Below are positions 1 through 9,035 of a stretch of DNA of 64,000 nt, piece after piece. Positions within the stretch are counted from its first letter, which is position 1; every line of letters starts with the position of its first letter. The notes under the pieces were generated by a model that was not told the origin of the DNA, made no database searches, and worked only from the letters and a program-made list of their open reading frames with translations. Source of the DNA: Colwellia sp. (GTDB lineage Bacteria; Pseudomonadota; Gammaproteobacteria; Enterobacterales; Alteromonadaceae). The stretch lies in assembly GCF_013214175.1 (NCBI RefSeq), contig NZ_JABSPA010000003.1, positions 434,001-498,000 on the forward strand. Reading direction: 5' to 3'. The translations under genes and the position numbers were made by a program.

Positions 1-41
1 AATTACCTACTTGCTAATAGCTAAATTTTCGCTTAGCGATG

Positions 42-91
42 CTTATTTAAAAACTGTAATTACTGGGAAGCGATTACAGTATTTAAATAAG
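42..91. other. Imperfect 19-bp inverted repeat upstream of the S9 peptidase gene
   Basis: The arms at 42-60 and 73-91 are reverse complements with one mismatch, around a 12-base loop. No run of T follows on either strand, so it is not a standard terminator. It could be the tail of an upstream transcript, an operator or a cruciform. It lies 110 bases before the peptidase start. Confidence 0.5.
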
Positions 92-202
92 GCAATAATA
101 TGTTCGTTGAACAGTGCTCAATTCAAACTATAACTTTACATAGGTTAACTTTTCTGTACGATTAGCCGTTGATTTTTATTGTATTATTGTTAAGGAAAAC
201 AA

Positions 203-2116
203 ATGAAGTTACCGTTATGGATTTTAGCTGTTTTAGCGCTACTGATAAATTTTTCGGTTAGCGCGGCTAAATTAACTTACGCAGACTATGCCAAGCTTCC
301 TGAAAAAAGCATGGTAGTCATATCACCGTCGGCAACTAAGTTAGCTTATCGCCTGACACAAAAGGGTCATGATATGTTAGTGGTGATCGACCTTGTTAAA
401 GGTGACATCCTCAGAGCAGTAATCATTGATGAAATTGACCCTGATAATGTTTACTTTATTGATGATAATCGCTTGATTTTAGTCGCTTCAAAAAATTCTC
501 GTTTATTTGGTTATCGAGGACGTCATGATATTAGCGTCGCTTTTTCATTTAACCTTGATACGGGCAATATTCACCAATTGATGACTGCGGGTTATGGTAT
601 TTATGAAGGACAAACTTCCTTAGGTGGTGTTGTTGGTGTCTCGGCCGATGGTCAGTATGCTTATATGCCTGCTTGGCAAACTGAGTCTCGCTATAATTTG
701 CTTAAAGTAGATCTGACTAAAAAGAAAAAACCTCGCAGGCATAAAAGAGGAACTTCCGATACCATTGATTATTTTGTTAATGACAGTGGCGAACTTCTTG
801 CGCGTGAACGCTTTAATAATGATAAAAACCTGCATAGCCTTGAAGCCTGGCTTGATGATAGCTGGGTAAAAATATTTAAAGAAGAAACGGACATTCGCCA
901 TGTTTCTTTTGTTGGTGTCACTCCAGACAGGAAAAGCTTAGTGATGATAAGGCAAGATGACTCACATGGTCGCTGGGCTTATCATACTATTTTTCTGAAA
1001 GACGGTACCATTTCAAAACCGCTATTTAGCCACAAAGACCGTGATGTGGAAACCGTATTAACCGATATTAATCGCGTGGTTTATGGTGTTCGCTATTCTG
1101 GCTTTAAGCCCACTTATGAATTTTTTGATGACAAACTAAATAAGCGTATGCGCGGTATGGCAGCAGCGTTACCTGGTAATGCTTTGACCATAAATGATTA
1201 TACTCCCGATTGGTCGACAATTATCTTTCATATGACAGGAAAGGGTAGTTCTGGTCAATTCATTCGTTACCAAAATGGTGAATTGGATCTACTGACTAAT
1301 GCTCGTCCTAAAATTACAGCTGAGTATGTTAATGATGTACAAGCGACATCTTTTCAAGCACGTGATGGCTTAACTATTCCTACCTTATTAACCTTACCTA
1401 AAGGTAAGGCTGTAGAAAACCTTCCTGCCATTATGCTACCCCATGGCGGCCCGGAATCTTACGATAAAATACAGTTTGATTGGTTGGCGCAATACTTTGC
1501 TAATCAAGGTTACCTGGTTATTCAGCCACAGTTTAGGGGGTCATCAGGTTTTGGCTCAAATCACTTACAGAAAGGGCGAGGAGAGTGGGGCCGTAAAATG
1601 CAAGATGATTTAACGGATACTATTAAGGCACTAGCAAAACAAGGCAAGATAGACGCAGAGCGTGTTTGTATCGTTGGCGCAAGCTACGGAGGTTATGCTG
1701 CGTTAGCGGGAGCTGCTTTTACGCCGGAACTTTATAAGTGCGTGGTCTCTATTAATGGTGTTGCAGATATCCCAAGCATGCTTAGCGCTGATCGACGCAA
1801 ACATGGTAGTAATCATTGGGTGGTTTCTTATTGGGATAAGGTTATCTCTAATGGTAATTTAGAAGAAGATCACCTCGAAAAAATATCACCGATAAATGCT
1901 ATTAACAATATTACCGCGCCAGTGCTATTAATACATGGCGAGCACGATATAGTGGTGCCATTTTATCAATCGGAAGATATGTTTGATGAAATGAAAGATG
2001 CTGGTAAGCAGGTGACTTTTATTGAATTAGAGGATGGTAATCATTACTTAACGGATGCTAATAATCGCGCTATAGCACTAGAGGAAATTGATAAGTTTGT
2101 TAAGAAGCATATATAA
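203..2116 (+). CDS. Exported S9 family prolyl oligopeptidase-like peptidase
   Basis: This is a serine peptidase that probably trims peptides in the periplasm or at the cell surface. The first ~22 residues form a signal peptide (KLP start, hydrophobic core, SVSAA cleavage region). Residues ~25-380 would be the degenerate beta-propeller and residues ~390-637 the alpha/beta hydrolase domain. The triad is visible: Ser494 in GASYGG, Asp582 in GEHD and His614 in DGNH. An HGGP oxyanion-type motif lies near residue 413. An AAGGA ribosome site sits 6 bases before the ATG. It is monocistronic, with a hairpin terminator behind it. Exact peptide specificity cannot be told; dipeptidyl or acylaminoacyl peptidase activity are both possible. 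Confidence 0.9.
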   Translation: MKLPLWILAVLALLINFSVSAAKLTYADYAKLPEKSMVVISPSATKLAYRLTQKGHDMLVVIDLVKGDILRAVIIDEIDPDNVYFIDDNRLILVASKNSRLFGYRGRHDISVAFSFNLDTGNIHQLMTAGYGIYEGQTSLGGVVGVSADGQYAYMPAWQTESRYNLLKVDLTKKKKPRRHKRGTSDTIDYFVNDSGELLARERFNNDKNLHSLEAWLDDSWVKIFKEETDIRHVSFVGVTPDRKSLVMIRQDDSHGRWAYHTIFLKDGTISKPLFSHKDRDVETVLTDINRVVYGVRYSGFKPTYEFFDDKLNKRMRGMAAALPGNALTINDYTPDWSTIIFHMTGKGSSGQFIRYQNGELDLLTNARPKITAEYVNDVQATSFQARDGLTIPTLLTLPKGKAVENLPAIMLPHGGPESYDKIQFDWLAQYFANQGYLVIQPQFRGSSGFGSNHLQKGRGEWGRKMQDDLTDTIKALAKQGKIDAERVCIVGASYGGYAALAGAAFTPELYKCVVSINGVADIPSMLSADRRKHGSNHWVVSYWDKVISNGNLEEDHLEKISPINAINNITAPVLLIHGEHDIVVPFYQSEDMFDEMKDAGKQVTFIELEDGNHYLTDANNRAIALEEIDKFVKKHI

Positions 2117-2175
2117 GATACAGGCTATCTACCATGGAAGCCTTACTTGAAATTGACGTTTTTTAGCCGCTTTAT

Positions 2176-2204
2176 GCCGGAAGTTGAGATTTTTCCGGCT
2201 TTTA
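2176..2204 (+). terminator. Rho-independent terminator after the S9 peptidase gene
   Basis: A GCCGGAA / TTTCCGGC stem with a ~10-base loop is followed by TTTTAT, 60 bases after the stop codon. Confidence 0.6.
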
Positions 2205-2236
2205 TATAACTCTTTAGATAAATTAAAAATTTCAGG

Positions 2237-3280
2237 TCAATATCTAGGTCTAGTATTTTGACTGTTCGCCCTGCTAATACCGAAGTTCCTGTTCAATTTC
2301 CCAAGCAATCGTCTTAGCATTAATGTCAGAAGTACTAATAAGCTAACCATGCCACCACTACCACCATAAATATGTGTTTCTTCATAATACTCAATATACT
2401 CGATATCAAAATCACTACTCTCTAAGGGTAAGGCATATAAGCTATTACTGTCATCACTGCTGTAAGAAGCGACAATGTTTGGGTAGCCAACTTCATAAAG
2501 ATCGATCAACACATCGTAATGATTAGGGTTAAAGCCCTGAGCTAAGGTGCTATAAACTTCAAAGCTATCATCAGAGCTTTCACCATGAATAACAAAACTG
2601 TCGGTAGTGTAATAATGCTGCCAAGGACCGCCGTTTTCACTTAAATATAACTCCGCATAAACCGCCGCTTCATCATAAGGGTTATACGTGATTAAATCGG
2701 CATCAAAGGTAACGCTAAAGGTTTGATAATAACCGTCGCTATCATAATCTTCTATCAACTGCGAGTAGCCTTCATAAATAACAAAACTGCCGTCACTGAA
2801 ACTTTTGCTGGTGTTAACTATTGGTATTTCAGCCATTTTCTTAAATAAACGGGCTGAATTTTTTTTGCGAGCTTGTTGGTGTTTTTGATTAATAATTTCA
2901 TTACGTGTGCTGACCAAGGCTTTATTTTGTGCTTGGTCGCTACCGCTCAGTAGTATTCTTTGTTTTATAGCTTGCTTCATCTGCTCTGTTGATGCCTTGT
3001 TAGTGATGTTTGCTGATTGCCCGATAGAGTAGCTTTGCATTGCAGTTTTTGTTTCGGAGATATTTATATCGTCAGCTTGTTCAGCAAAACTTGGTAGTGT
3101 CATTAACATCAAAGTTAACATTAAGCTTAACTGTAGGCTGGTTGATACGATAGGTGATAACTCAGCTGTTGCTGCTGATAAGTATCTTGAAGTTTTTTTT
3201 AATGTCTCTCTTGATATAACTTTTGCTGTAGTTCTTGTTGCAACTCTGCAAGATAACTGTTTGATAAAATTGTTCATCAT
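2237..3280 (-). CDS. Exported protein with probable GlyGly-CTERM sorting tail
   Basis: No enzymatic family is recognised. The start chosen (ATG at 3280) follows a GAAGGA ribosome site 5 bases upstream; the longer open frame has no such site. An N-terminal region with a hydrophobic stretch (LSLMLTLMLMTLPSFA) looks like a long signal peptide. The middle is acidic and Tyr/Ser-rich with a beta-sandwich flavour. Near the C-terminus GGSGG is followed by a ~12-residue hydrophobic helix and an RR cluster, the layout of GlyGly-CTERM substrates of rhombosortase. The ~20 residues after the basic cluster are atypical of that signal. It is convergent with the S9 gene and divergent from the PepSY gene. Confidence 0.6.
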   Translation of the reverse strand: MMNNFIKQLSCRVATRTTAKVISRETLKKTSRYLSAATAELSPIVSTSLQLSLMLTLMLMTLPSFAEQADDINISETKTAMQSYSIGQSANITNKASTEQMKQAIKQRILLSGSDQAQNKALVSTRNEIINQKHQQARKKNSARLFKKMAEIPIVNTSKSFSDGSFVIYEGYSQLIEDYDSDGYYQTFSVTFDADLITYNPYDEAAVYAELYLSENGGPWQHYYTTDSFVIHGESSDDSFEVYSTLAQGFNPNHYDVLIDLYEVGYPNIVASYSSDDSNSLYALPLESSDFDIEYIEYYEETHIYGGSGGMVSLLVLLTLMLRRLLGKLNRNFGISRANSQNTRPRY

Positions 3281-3488
3281 TAAATCCTTCTGTGTAGATT
3301 TAACCCTATTAAAGCGCAAGTAAAATGAACTCAAGCTGAACAGCTTTAAACATTCATAACAGCTACTATCAAGGTGTTCATGCTTTGTTCAGTTAGTAAT
3401 TTGTATCATTAAGGGAAACTTGGTTTATTTGCGAGCAGCATTCTTTTACACTGAGTGTTATATAGGTTTATCTGCATTAGGATTTGAG

Positions 3489-3770
3489 ATGAAATTAAGA
3501 GTTTTTTTATTAACGTTGTTTATGAGTGTGCTGACACTGAGTGCCAGCGATGCCTGGTCGGCAGAGAAGCAGGCTAACAAACAAGGGAATAAAAAGGTCA
3601 CTAGCTCAAAGCAGGCGGCGAAATTAGTACAAAATAAGTATGGCGGTAAGGTGTTAAAAGTTAATAAACAAAAAAACAATGCTGGCTATAGAGTCAAAAT
3701 TGTTAAACCTAATGGCCAAGTGGTCTCAAAAAAGGTCAACGCTAAAACCGGTAAGATAGAAAAAAATTAG
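3489..3770 (+). CDS. Small periplasmic PepSY-domain protein
   Basis: This is a 93-residue protein from the ATG at 3489, with a clear signal peptide (KLRVFLLTLFMSVLTLSAS, cleavage near WSA). The upstream frame has no hydrophobic logic and is not used. The mature part holds one PepSY unit: a helix (SKQAAKLVQNKYGGKVLKV) followed by a strand-turn-strand with a KTGKI ending. PepSY proteins of this size are often coded beside PhoPQ-type systems, and this one lies 62 bases before the response regulator, probably in the same operon. A role in tuning the sensor or a periplasmic protease is inferred from the context only. Confidence 0.8.
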   Translation: MKLRVFLLTLFMSVLTLSASDAWSAEKQANKQGNKKVTSSKQAAKLVQNKYGGKVLKVNKQKNNAGYRVKIVKPNGQVVSKKVNAKTGKIEKN

Positions 3771-3832
3771 CTCGAAATAAGTAACCAGAAAAGAGCAAAT
3801 GATTAAGAACTAGCTAGAAGGGAAAAATTGCT

Positions 3833-4510
3833 ATGCGTTTACTTTTAGTTGAAGACGATAAAGCCTTGCAGCAAGAGCTTCAACAACAATTAATTTTGCA
3901 AAACTACTCGGTCGATGTCGCGGCTGATGGTGAAATTGCTTTATTTCAAGGGTTGGAATATGACTATGATATTGCTGTTATTGATTTAGGTTTACCTAAA
4001 ATAGATGGTACTACTGTGGTTAAAACTTTAAGAGAAAAAGGTCGAAACTTTCCCATTTTAATTCTTACTGCCCGTGATCGCTGGCAAGATAAAGTTGCTG
4101 GCTTAGACGCTGGCGCAGATGATTACCTCACTAAACCCTTTCATGTTGAAGAGCTCAGTTCACGTTTAAATGCGTTAATCAGACGCAGTGCTGGTAAAGC
4201 GAGTTCGATCATTAACAATGGCCCATTTACTTTAGATACTACTACCTCGCAGGTACTGGTTGAACAGGTAAGTATTAGTTTAAGTGCCCATGAATTTAAA
4301 GTGTTTAAATATCTGATGCTGCATGTCGGGGAAGTGGTCTCTAAAACCACCTTAACTGAGCATATTTACGATCAAGACTTTGATTTAGACTCTAATGTCA
4401 TCGAAGTATTTATCAGGCGTTTACGGAAGAAACTTGACCCTGACGGTAAACATAACTTCATTGAAACTAAACGTGGCCAAGGCTATCGTTTAATTAACTT
4501 TACTGTCTAG
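3833..4510 (+). CDS. OmpR/PhoP-family response regulator
   Basis: A 225-residue two-domain regulator. The receiver domain (1-~118) has the acidic pair Glu7/Asp8/Asp9, the phospho-acceptor Asp51 in VIDLGLP and the conserved Lys in the LTKPF motif near residue 101. The C-terminal winged helix (~128-223) shows the SAHEFKVFKYLM entry helix, the VIEVFIRRLRKKL recognition region and a GQGYRL wing. It stands between the PepSY gene and its sensor kinase (8 bases to the kinase start), so it is a PhoP/QseB-like pair. The signal is unknown; divalent cations or cationic peptides would be the family guess. Confidence 0.93.
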   Translation: MRLLLVEDDKALQQELQQQLILQNYSVDVAADGEIALFQGLEYDYDIAVIDLGLPKIDGTTVVKTLREKGRNFPILILTARDRWQDKVAGLDAGADDYLTKPFHVEELSSRLNALIRRSAGKASSIINNGPFTLDTTTSQVLVEQVSISLSAHEFKVFKYLMLHVGEVVSKTTLTEHIYDQDFDLDSNVIEVFIRRLRKKLDPDGKHNFIETKRGQGYRLINFTV

Positions 4511-4518
4511 GTATTTTC

Positions 4519-5952
4519 TTGCTGCGATTCATTACATTTTTTGCTAAAAGTTCTTTAAGCGCTTTCTTAAGCTCTTTCTTTAATTCGCTTAAAGTACGTT
4601 TGATGGTGAGCTTATTGGCGATGGTTATTGTTATATTGCCAGCCGTTGCTTTTATCATCATGAAGTCATTTGAAAAACACATGGTACTTAGCATCGAAAA
4701 TGAATTAAGTGCCTACAGCTATTCCATTTTGGCGGTGGCCGAAGTCGAACAAGCTCAGCTGATCATGCCAGAAGTATTAATCGAAAATCAGTTTAATGTC
4801 AGTGACTCAGGCTTATATGCTTTTATCTCGCAGCAAAAGAATAATCAAGCAGAAAAAACAAATAGCACTCGAAAGGATGAAAGCGTCACCTTATGGCGTT
4901 CTAAATCACTGCTAACGCTGACTTTACCCAAAAAATTACCAGAGCAATTAGCAATGCTGACAACGGGGGATAAGCTCTTTACCAGTATTGAACTCAATGG
5001 CTTATCTTTGTTTATTTATAGCTATGCGGTAAGCTTTACTGAGGGTGGACACAGCTTCCCAATGACGGTTCATATCATTAAAGATAAGCAAACCTTTTTA
5101 CTGTTTATTAGCGACTTTAAACAGCAACTTTGGTTTGGTTTAGCAATTTTAATGGTCATTATATTGTTGCTGCAACTTGTCTGGCTGATGTGGACCTTAA
5201 AGCCCTTATCTACCCTAGAAAATGAAATAAAAGCGGTTGAACAGGGCAAAGCAGAAAAGCTAACCAGCATATATCCTAAAGAGTTAGCTAAGCTAACCAC
5301 GCAATTAAATCAATTATTAGCCACAGAGCAAAAACAAAGACAACGTTATCGCAACGCTTTATCAGACCTTGCTCACAGTTTGAAAACACCATTGGCAGTT
5401 TTACAAGCACAAAGGGACATTTCTGCCGTGAACCAAGAGCAAATAAGTCGGATAAATTCGACCATTGACCATCAATTAAAGCGCGCGCAAAGTGCCGGAC
5501 ATTCTTCTTGGTTGCTGGGCATTGCAATCAAACCCGTGCTAGATAAGTTACTCAACACCTTAGCTAAAATTTATCATGATGCAGATAAAAAAGTAATAGT
5601 TAAGCTAACGGGAAAACTCACCTTTAAAGGTGATGAAGCTGATTTATTAGAGCTGTTAGGTAATCTGCTTGATAATGCTTATAAAGCAGCGAAAACTTCT
5701 ATTATGCTAACGGTTAACCAACAAGGTGATGCCCTAGTTATTTGCATTGAAGATGATGGTGTCGGTATAAAAGCACAACAAATCAGCCAAATATTAGAGC
5801 GCGGTGTCCGTGCTGATACCTACCAAGATGGCCATGGTGTTGGTTTGGCGATAGTGCGTGATTTAGTGGCAAGTTATCAAGGCGACTTACATATCAGTCG
5901 TTCGGACAAACTAGGTGGCGCGAAATTTAAAATTACCTTTACTAGAGAATAA
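4519..5952 (+). CDS. PhoQ-like membrane sensor histidine kinase
   Basis: Partner of the preceding response regulator. Two membrane helices (residues ~28-48 and ~194-218) bracket a ~145-residue periplasmic sensor. They are followed by a HAMP-like linker, the H-box with His in DLAHSLKTPLA near residue 290, the N-box GNLLDNAYKAA and G-boxes EDDGVGI and GHGVGLAIV. The DLAHSLKTPL form of the H-box is typical of PhoQ-type kinases. The frame begins with TTG at 4519, 8 bases after the regulator's stop. An ATG at 4606 would cut into the first membrane helix region, so the TTG start is preferred but unsure. Confidence 0.88.
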   Translation: MLRFITFFAKSSLSAFLSSFFNSLKVRLMVSLLAMVIVILPAVAFIIMKSFEKHMVLSIENELSAYSYSILAVAEVEQAQLIMPEVLIENQFNVSDSGLYAFISQQKNNQAEKTNSTRKDESVTLWRSKSLLTLTLPKKLPEQLAMLTTGDKLFTSIELNGLSLFIYSYAVSFTEGGHSFPMTVHIIKDKQTFLLFISDFKQQLWFGLAILMVIILLLQLVWLMWTLKPLSTLENEIKAVEQGKAEKLTSIYPKELAKLTTQLNQLLATEQKQRQRYRNALSDLAHSLKTPLAVLQAQRDISAVNQEQISRINSTIDHQLKRAQSAGHSSWLLGIAIKPVLDKLLNTLAKIYHDADKKVIVKLTGKLTFKGDEADLLELLGNLLDNAYKAAKTSIMLTVNQQGDALVICIEDDGVGIKAQQISQILERGVRADTYQDGHGVGLAIVRDLVASYQGDLHISRSDKLGGAKFKITFTRE

Positions 5953-5982
5953 AATTTAACTGACACACTATTTTTCCATCGC

Positions 5983-6945
5983 TTATCTGTTACTTCTAGC
6001 AACATCTTTCGCGTAAATAATATCGGCTCGTTTCTCAAACAAATCAGTAGAAAAAGGGATGACACATGAGCGGCCATTTTGTTTAGCATAATACAGCGCT
6101 TTATCTGCATTATTAAGTAATACGTCAAGAGTCATGCCATCGATTCCATATTCAGCCACCCCGGCACTAAAAGATATATTGGCTTTATTTTCAGTGGGTG
6201 ATTTTAATTGCATACCCTTTATTGACTCTAAAATACTTTGGATTTTATTAGTACTATCTTCTTTATCACTTTGTTCTTGAATGAGACAAAACTCCTCGCC
6301 ACCGATACGAGCAAAGAATGATCTTGGGCTTATCAGTTTCTGTATATGTTGACAAAAAACTTCTAAAACATAATCACCAAACTCATGACCATAGCTATCA
6401 TTAAATTTTTTGAAGTAGTCAATATCAAGTATGCTTATTGAACATTCTAACCTAGTGTTAGCATTTTTTAATTCGTCAAATTTGGCAAATAATGCGCGTC
6501 GGTTAGCCGCTTTTGTGAGTGGGTCCGTGTGGGCTAACATAAACATTTCATTACTATATTTTTCGAGCATAGAATTTGAACTGTTTAATAGGTACTGAGT
6601 TTTTTTAAGTTCGGTAACATCATTTACTTGAACGACAATAAAGTTTTTATTTTTATAGGAATTATGTTCATAGATGTATTTTTTTCGGTTACTTTCTACT
6701 TCTATATTGAATAAATGAGACTCAGTGATGCCTTGATAGATGCAATCTAATTCATCTAATAGTTTCCTTTCTAGCGCTTTGTTGCAGCCTGCTGATGTAG
6801 CTAAGCCACTTGTCTTATAAAGATTATCGAAGCTTTCATTTTTGAAAATCAGCTCTTTTTTAATTCCGGAAAATAAAGCGATTGGCTGCTTTAATAAGTT
6901 GAACGAGGCAAACTCACTCTGATTAGCCATTATGATTGACTGCAT
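5983..6945 (-). CDS. PAS-GGDEF diguanylate cyclase coupled to a truncated globin
   Basis: A 320-residue soluble protein with no membrane segment. Residues ~20-130 form a PAS-like sensor ending in VNDVTELKK, followed by a short helical linker and a GGDEF domain whose active site reads GGEEF (near residue 215), compatible with c-di-GMP synthesis. The residues at the usual I-site read RSFF rather than RxxD, so product inhibition may be lost. The ATG at 6945 shares one base with the globin's TGA stop (TGATG), and AAAGGA lies 8 bases upstream inside the globin gene. This indicates translational coupling. A haem-gas signal feeding the cyclase is inferred. Confidence 0.88.
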   Translation of the reverse strand: MQSIIMANQSEFASFNLLKQPIALFSGIKKELIFKNESFDNLYKTSGLATSAGCNKALERKLLDELDCIYQGITESHLFNIEVESNRKKYIYEHNSYKNKNFIVVQVNDVTELKKTQYLLNSSNSMLEKYSNEMFMLAHTDPLTKAANRRALFAKFDELKNANTRLECSISILDIDYFKKFNDSYGHEFGDYVLEVFCQHIQKLISPRSFFARIGGEEFCLIQEQSDKEDSTNKIQSILESIKGMQLKSPTENKANISFSAGVAEYGIDGMTLDVLLNNADKALYYAKQNGRSCVIPFSTDLFEKRADIIYAKDVARSNR

Positions 6946-7295
6946 CAAAACATTCCTTTTTTCGCCGAAAGTTTATTTAGGATCACCTCTAAATCAACTC
7001 TTTCCATTTCGAATTCTACTAAAGCCAGCTCTAATAAAGTAATAACTTCATGCCACACATCTTCCTTTATATTTAAATGGCAGTGCACAGCTTGTAGATG
7101 CTCATCAGTATAGGATATTGGGCCACCCAATAATGATGATATGAAGTGACTTTGGTGCTCGATCAGTGTTGCCATATTACTGTTCTCAAAATATGAGCCG
7201 ACGACTTTTGAATCGAGCAGCTTTTCATAAAAATTCTCAATCAAGTTATGAATCGAGCTAAAACCACCGTATTTTATAAATAGAGATGAGTGCAC
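6945..7295 (-). CDS. Group I truncated haemoglobin (TrHbN-like)
   Basis: A 116-residue 2-on-2 globin. Aligning by eye with mycobacterial TrHbN gives Tyr23 at B10, Phe36 at CD1, Leu44 at E7, Gln48 at E11 and the haem-binding His71 at F8 (LQAVHCHL). The LGGP and YT motifs after the E helix are also present. Tyr-B10 plus Gln-E11 is the arrangement associated with tight O2 binding and NO dioxygenation. The start is GTG with AAGGA 7 bases upstream. It is the first gene of a two-gene operon with the PAS-GGDEF cyclase, so a sensory role beside or instead of NO detoxification is likely. Confidence 0.88.
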   Translation of the reverse strand: MHSSLFIKYGGFSSIHNLIENFYEKLLDSKVVGSYFENSNMATLIEHQSHFISSLLGGPISYTDEHLQAVHCHLNIKEDVWHEVITLLELALVEFEMERVDLEVILNKLSAKKGMF

Positions 7296-7569
7296 TAGTT
7301 ATTCCTTATAGACTTCTAATCATAAGTGAGAAAGCCCTTTGGGTAATAATACCCATTCCATTTAAAGGAGCTAAACAGCACTAATTGTAGACCATAAATT
7401 AAGGAAATCATTTTAATTCCAGATAGTTGGATGAATGAACAAACTAATAAAAAAGCTTCGACAATAGCAATGAAGCGGTCAGTTTTGATCAAGTTCTTCC
7501 ATACACCTTTTGATATTTGTTCAGCATTGGTTCAGCTAAGGAGGTTTATTCTATGCAATAAGATTAACA

Positions 7570-8985
7570 ATGAATAAAGGTAAGCTTATGCACATTCATC
7601 AATCCCAACGGCTAACTGAGTTAAAACAAAGTAAGTTAAAGCAAGGAGCGTTAACACCTGGCGTTATAGTGTTTTTGTTGCTGGTAACTACGGTATGCTC
7701 AACTCTAATGTTTTCTACTGCAGTTTTAGCTCAAGAAGCTCAAGAACAGCAAGAATTGCTACTTTCTGAAGCAGAGCTTGCGCAAACGCTAGCACCTATT
7801 GCCTTATACCCAGATACCTTACTCACTCATATTCTTATTGCCTCGACTTATCCCATAGAAGTGATTGAGGCTGAGCGTTGGCTCAATAAACATTCGACCT
7901 TAACGATAGAGCAAGTACATAATAATTCAGCAACTAAAGATTGGGATGCCAGTATTAAGGCACTATTAGCCTTTCCGCAAGTCATGGCTAAATTGAGTGA
8001 AGATCTCACTTGGATGCAAAAGCTCGGTGATGCTTTTTTACAAGATGAAGCCAGAGTAATGGCCAGTATTCAAACCTTACGACAGCAGGCTGAGCAAGCC
8101 GGTAGCTTGGCTAATATGGATAACGTTAGGGTAATAAAAGAACAGCAAGTTATTATCATTGAGCCAGCACAGCCCGAAATTATTTATGTACCTTATTATG
8201 ATACTCGCGTGGTTTATGGCCGTTGGCATTGGTCACACTATCCGCCGGTCTATTGGCATAACCCGCATTATTATACTGCGCATCATGGTCATTTTTATTG
8301 GGGCACGGGCATTCATATCAGCAGTCATTTTTTCTTTAGTGCCTTTCATTGGCATAACCGCCATGTAGTGGTTAATCACTATAATCGCCATGGTTATCAC
8401 CCAAGAAATAAAATAGTTATTAGTCATCATGCAAAACGTTGGAGCCATCAACCTCAACATAGACGTGGTGTTGCTTACAGTAGTGGACGATTAAAACAAA
8501 AGTATTACGACACGCGCCCTAGTATTCATCACAATAAAGTCGTCCGTAGTAGCGATGTTCACCGTAATAAAGTGGTTCACAGTACTAATGTTAGAAGTAC
8601 TAATGTTAGAAGTGGTAATGTGAAAGGTACTAATGTTCGAAGTAATAATGTTAAAAGTACTAATACCCACGTTACTCATACCAAAAGTAATAAGGTTCAC
8701 AGTAAAAAACAGGTTAAAAAAACGGTACATCATTCGAATAACAAACATTACGTGGCGCATAAACAGCCACATCTTAACTCAGCAGTGAATAGCCAAGCGG
8801 TACATCACCAAGCCAAGCAAAGTAAGTCGTATCAATCGAAGTCAGTTTATAAACACCCGGTGTCAAAGTCCTTACCGAAGCAATCATCGAAGCAACCGTC
8901 AAAAAAAGCAACAAGGCACTCAACCAGACAAGCACCTACACATACGGTGAGGGCGACTAAACAGCATAAAACTAAGCATCATTAA
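7570..8985 (+). CDS. DUF3300 protein with His/Lys-rich repetitive tail
   Basis: A 471-residue secreted or envelope protein. A hydrophobic N-terminal segment (residues ~30-55) acts as signal or anchor. Residues ~65-215 match DUF3300 features: LAPIALYPDTLL, the long helical part, and PEIIYVPYYD. Next comes a Trp/His/Tyr-rich stretch (~218-290), then a basic low-complexity tail of short repeats (~338-470) rich in His, Lys, Ser and Thr. A strong AAGGAGG at about 7540 precedes a two-codon frame (ATG CAA TAA) before the listed start. ATG at 7588, preceded by AAAGGTAAG, is an alternative start. Function is unknown; the tail suggests metal, polyanion or wall binding. Confidence 0.8.
   Translation: MNKGKLMHIHQSQRLTELKQSKLKQGALTPGVIVFLLLVTTVCSTLMFSTAVLAQEAQEQQELLLSEAELAQTLAPIALYPDTLLTHILIASTYPIEVIEAERWLNKHSTLTIEQVHNNSATKDWDASIKALLAFPQVMAKLSEDLTWMQKLGDAFLQDEARVMASIQTLRQQAEQAGSLANMDNVRVIKEQQVIIIEPAQPEIIYVPYYDTRVVYGRWHWSHYPPVYWHNPHYYTAHHGHFYWGTGIHISSHFFFSAFHWHNRHVVVNHYNRHGYHPRNKIVISHHAKRWSHQPQHRRGVAYSSGRLKQKYYDTRPSIHHNKVVRSSDVHRNKVVHSTNVRSTNVRSGNVKGTNVRSNNVKSTNTHVTHTKSNKVHSKKQVKKTVHHSNNKHYVAHKQPHLNSAVNSQAVHHQAKQSKSYQSKSVYKHPVSKSLPKQSSKQPSKKATRHSTRQAPTHTVRATKQHKTKHH
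8581..8664 (+). repeat. 15-bp coding tandem repeat in the DUF3300 gene
   Basis: About five and a half diverged copies of a 15-base unit (AGTACTAATGTTAGA-like) encode the pentapeptide series STNVR, STNVR, SGNVK, GTNVR, SNNVK, STN starting at residue 338. It is a likely slippage-prone, length-variable segment. Confidence 0.85.
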
Positions 8986-9035
8986 GGAGCGTTTTTCTGG
9001 GGTAAAGGAGGAGGGAATTAGTCTTTACTTTAAAA

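Noticed and set aside
8581-8664. Possible CRISPR-like array
   Set aside because: The 15-base units are contiguous without spacers, in frame and coding; no cas genes.
8491-8772. Open frame of 93 codons on the minus strand within the DUF3300 gene
   Set aside because: It is the antisense of the low-complexity tandem repeat and is full of repeated Ile/Thr/Ser; no ribosome site.
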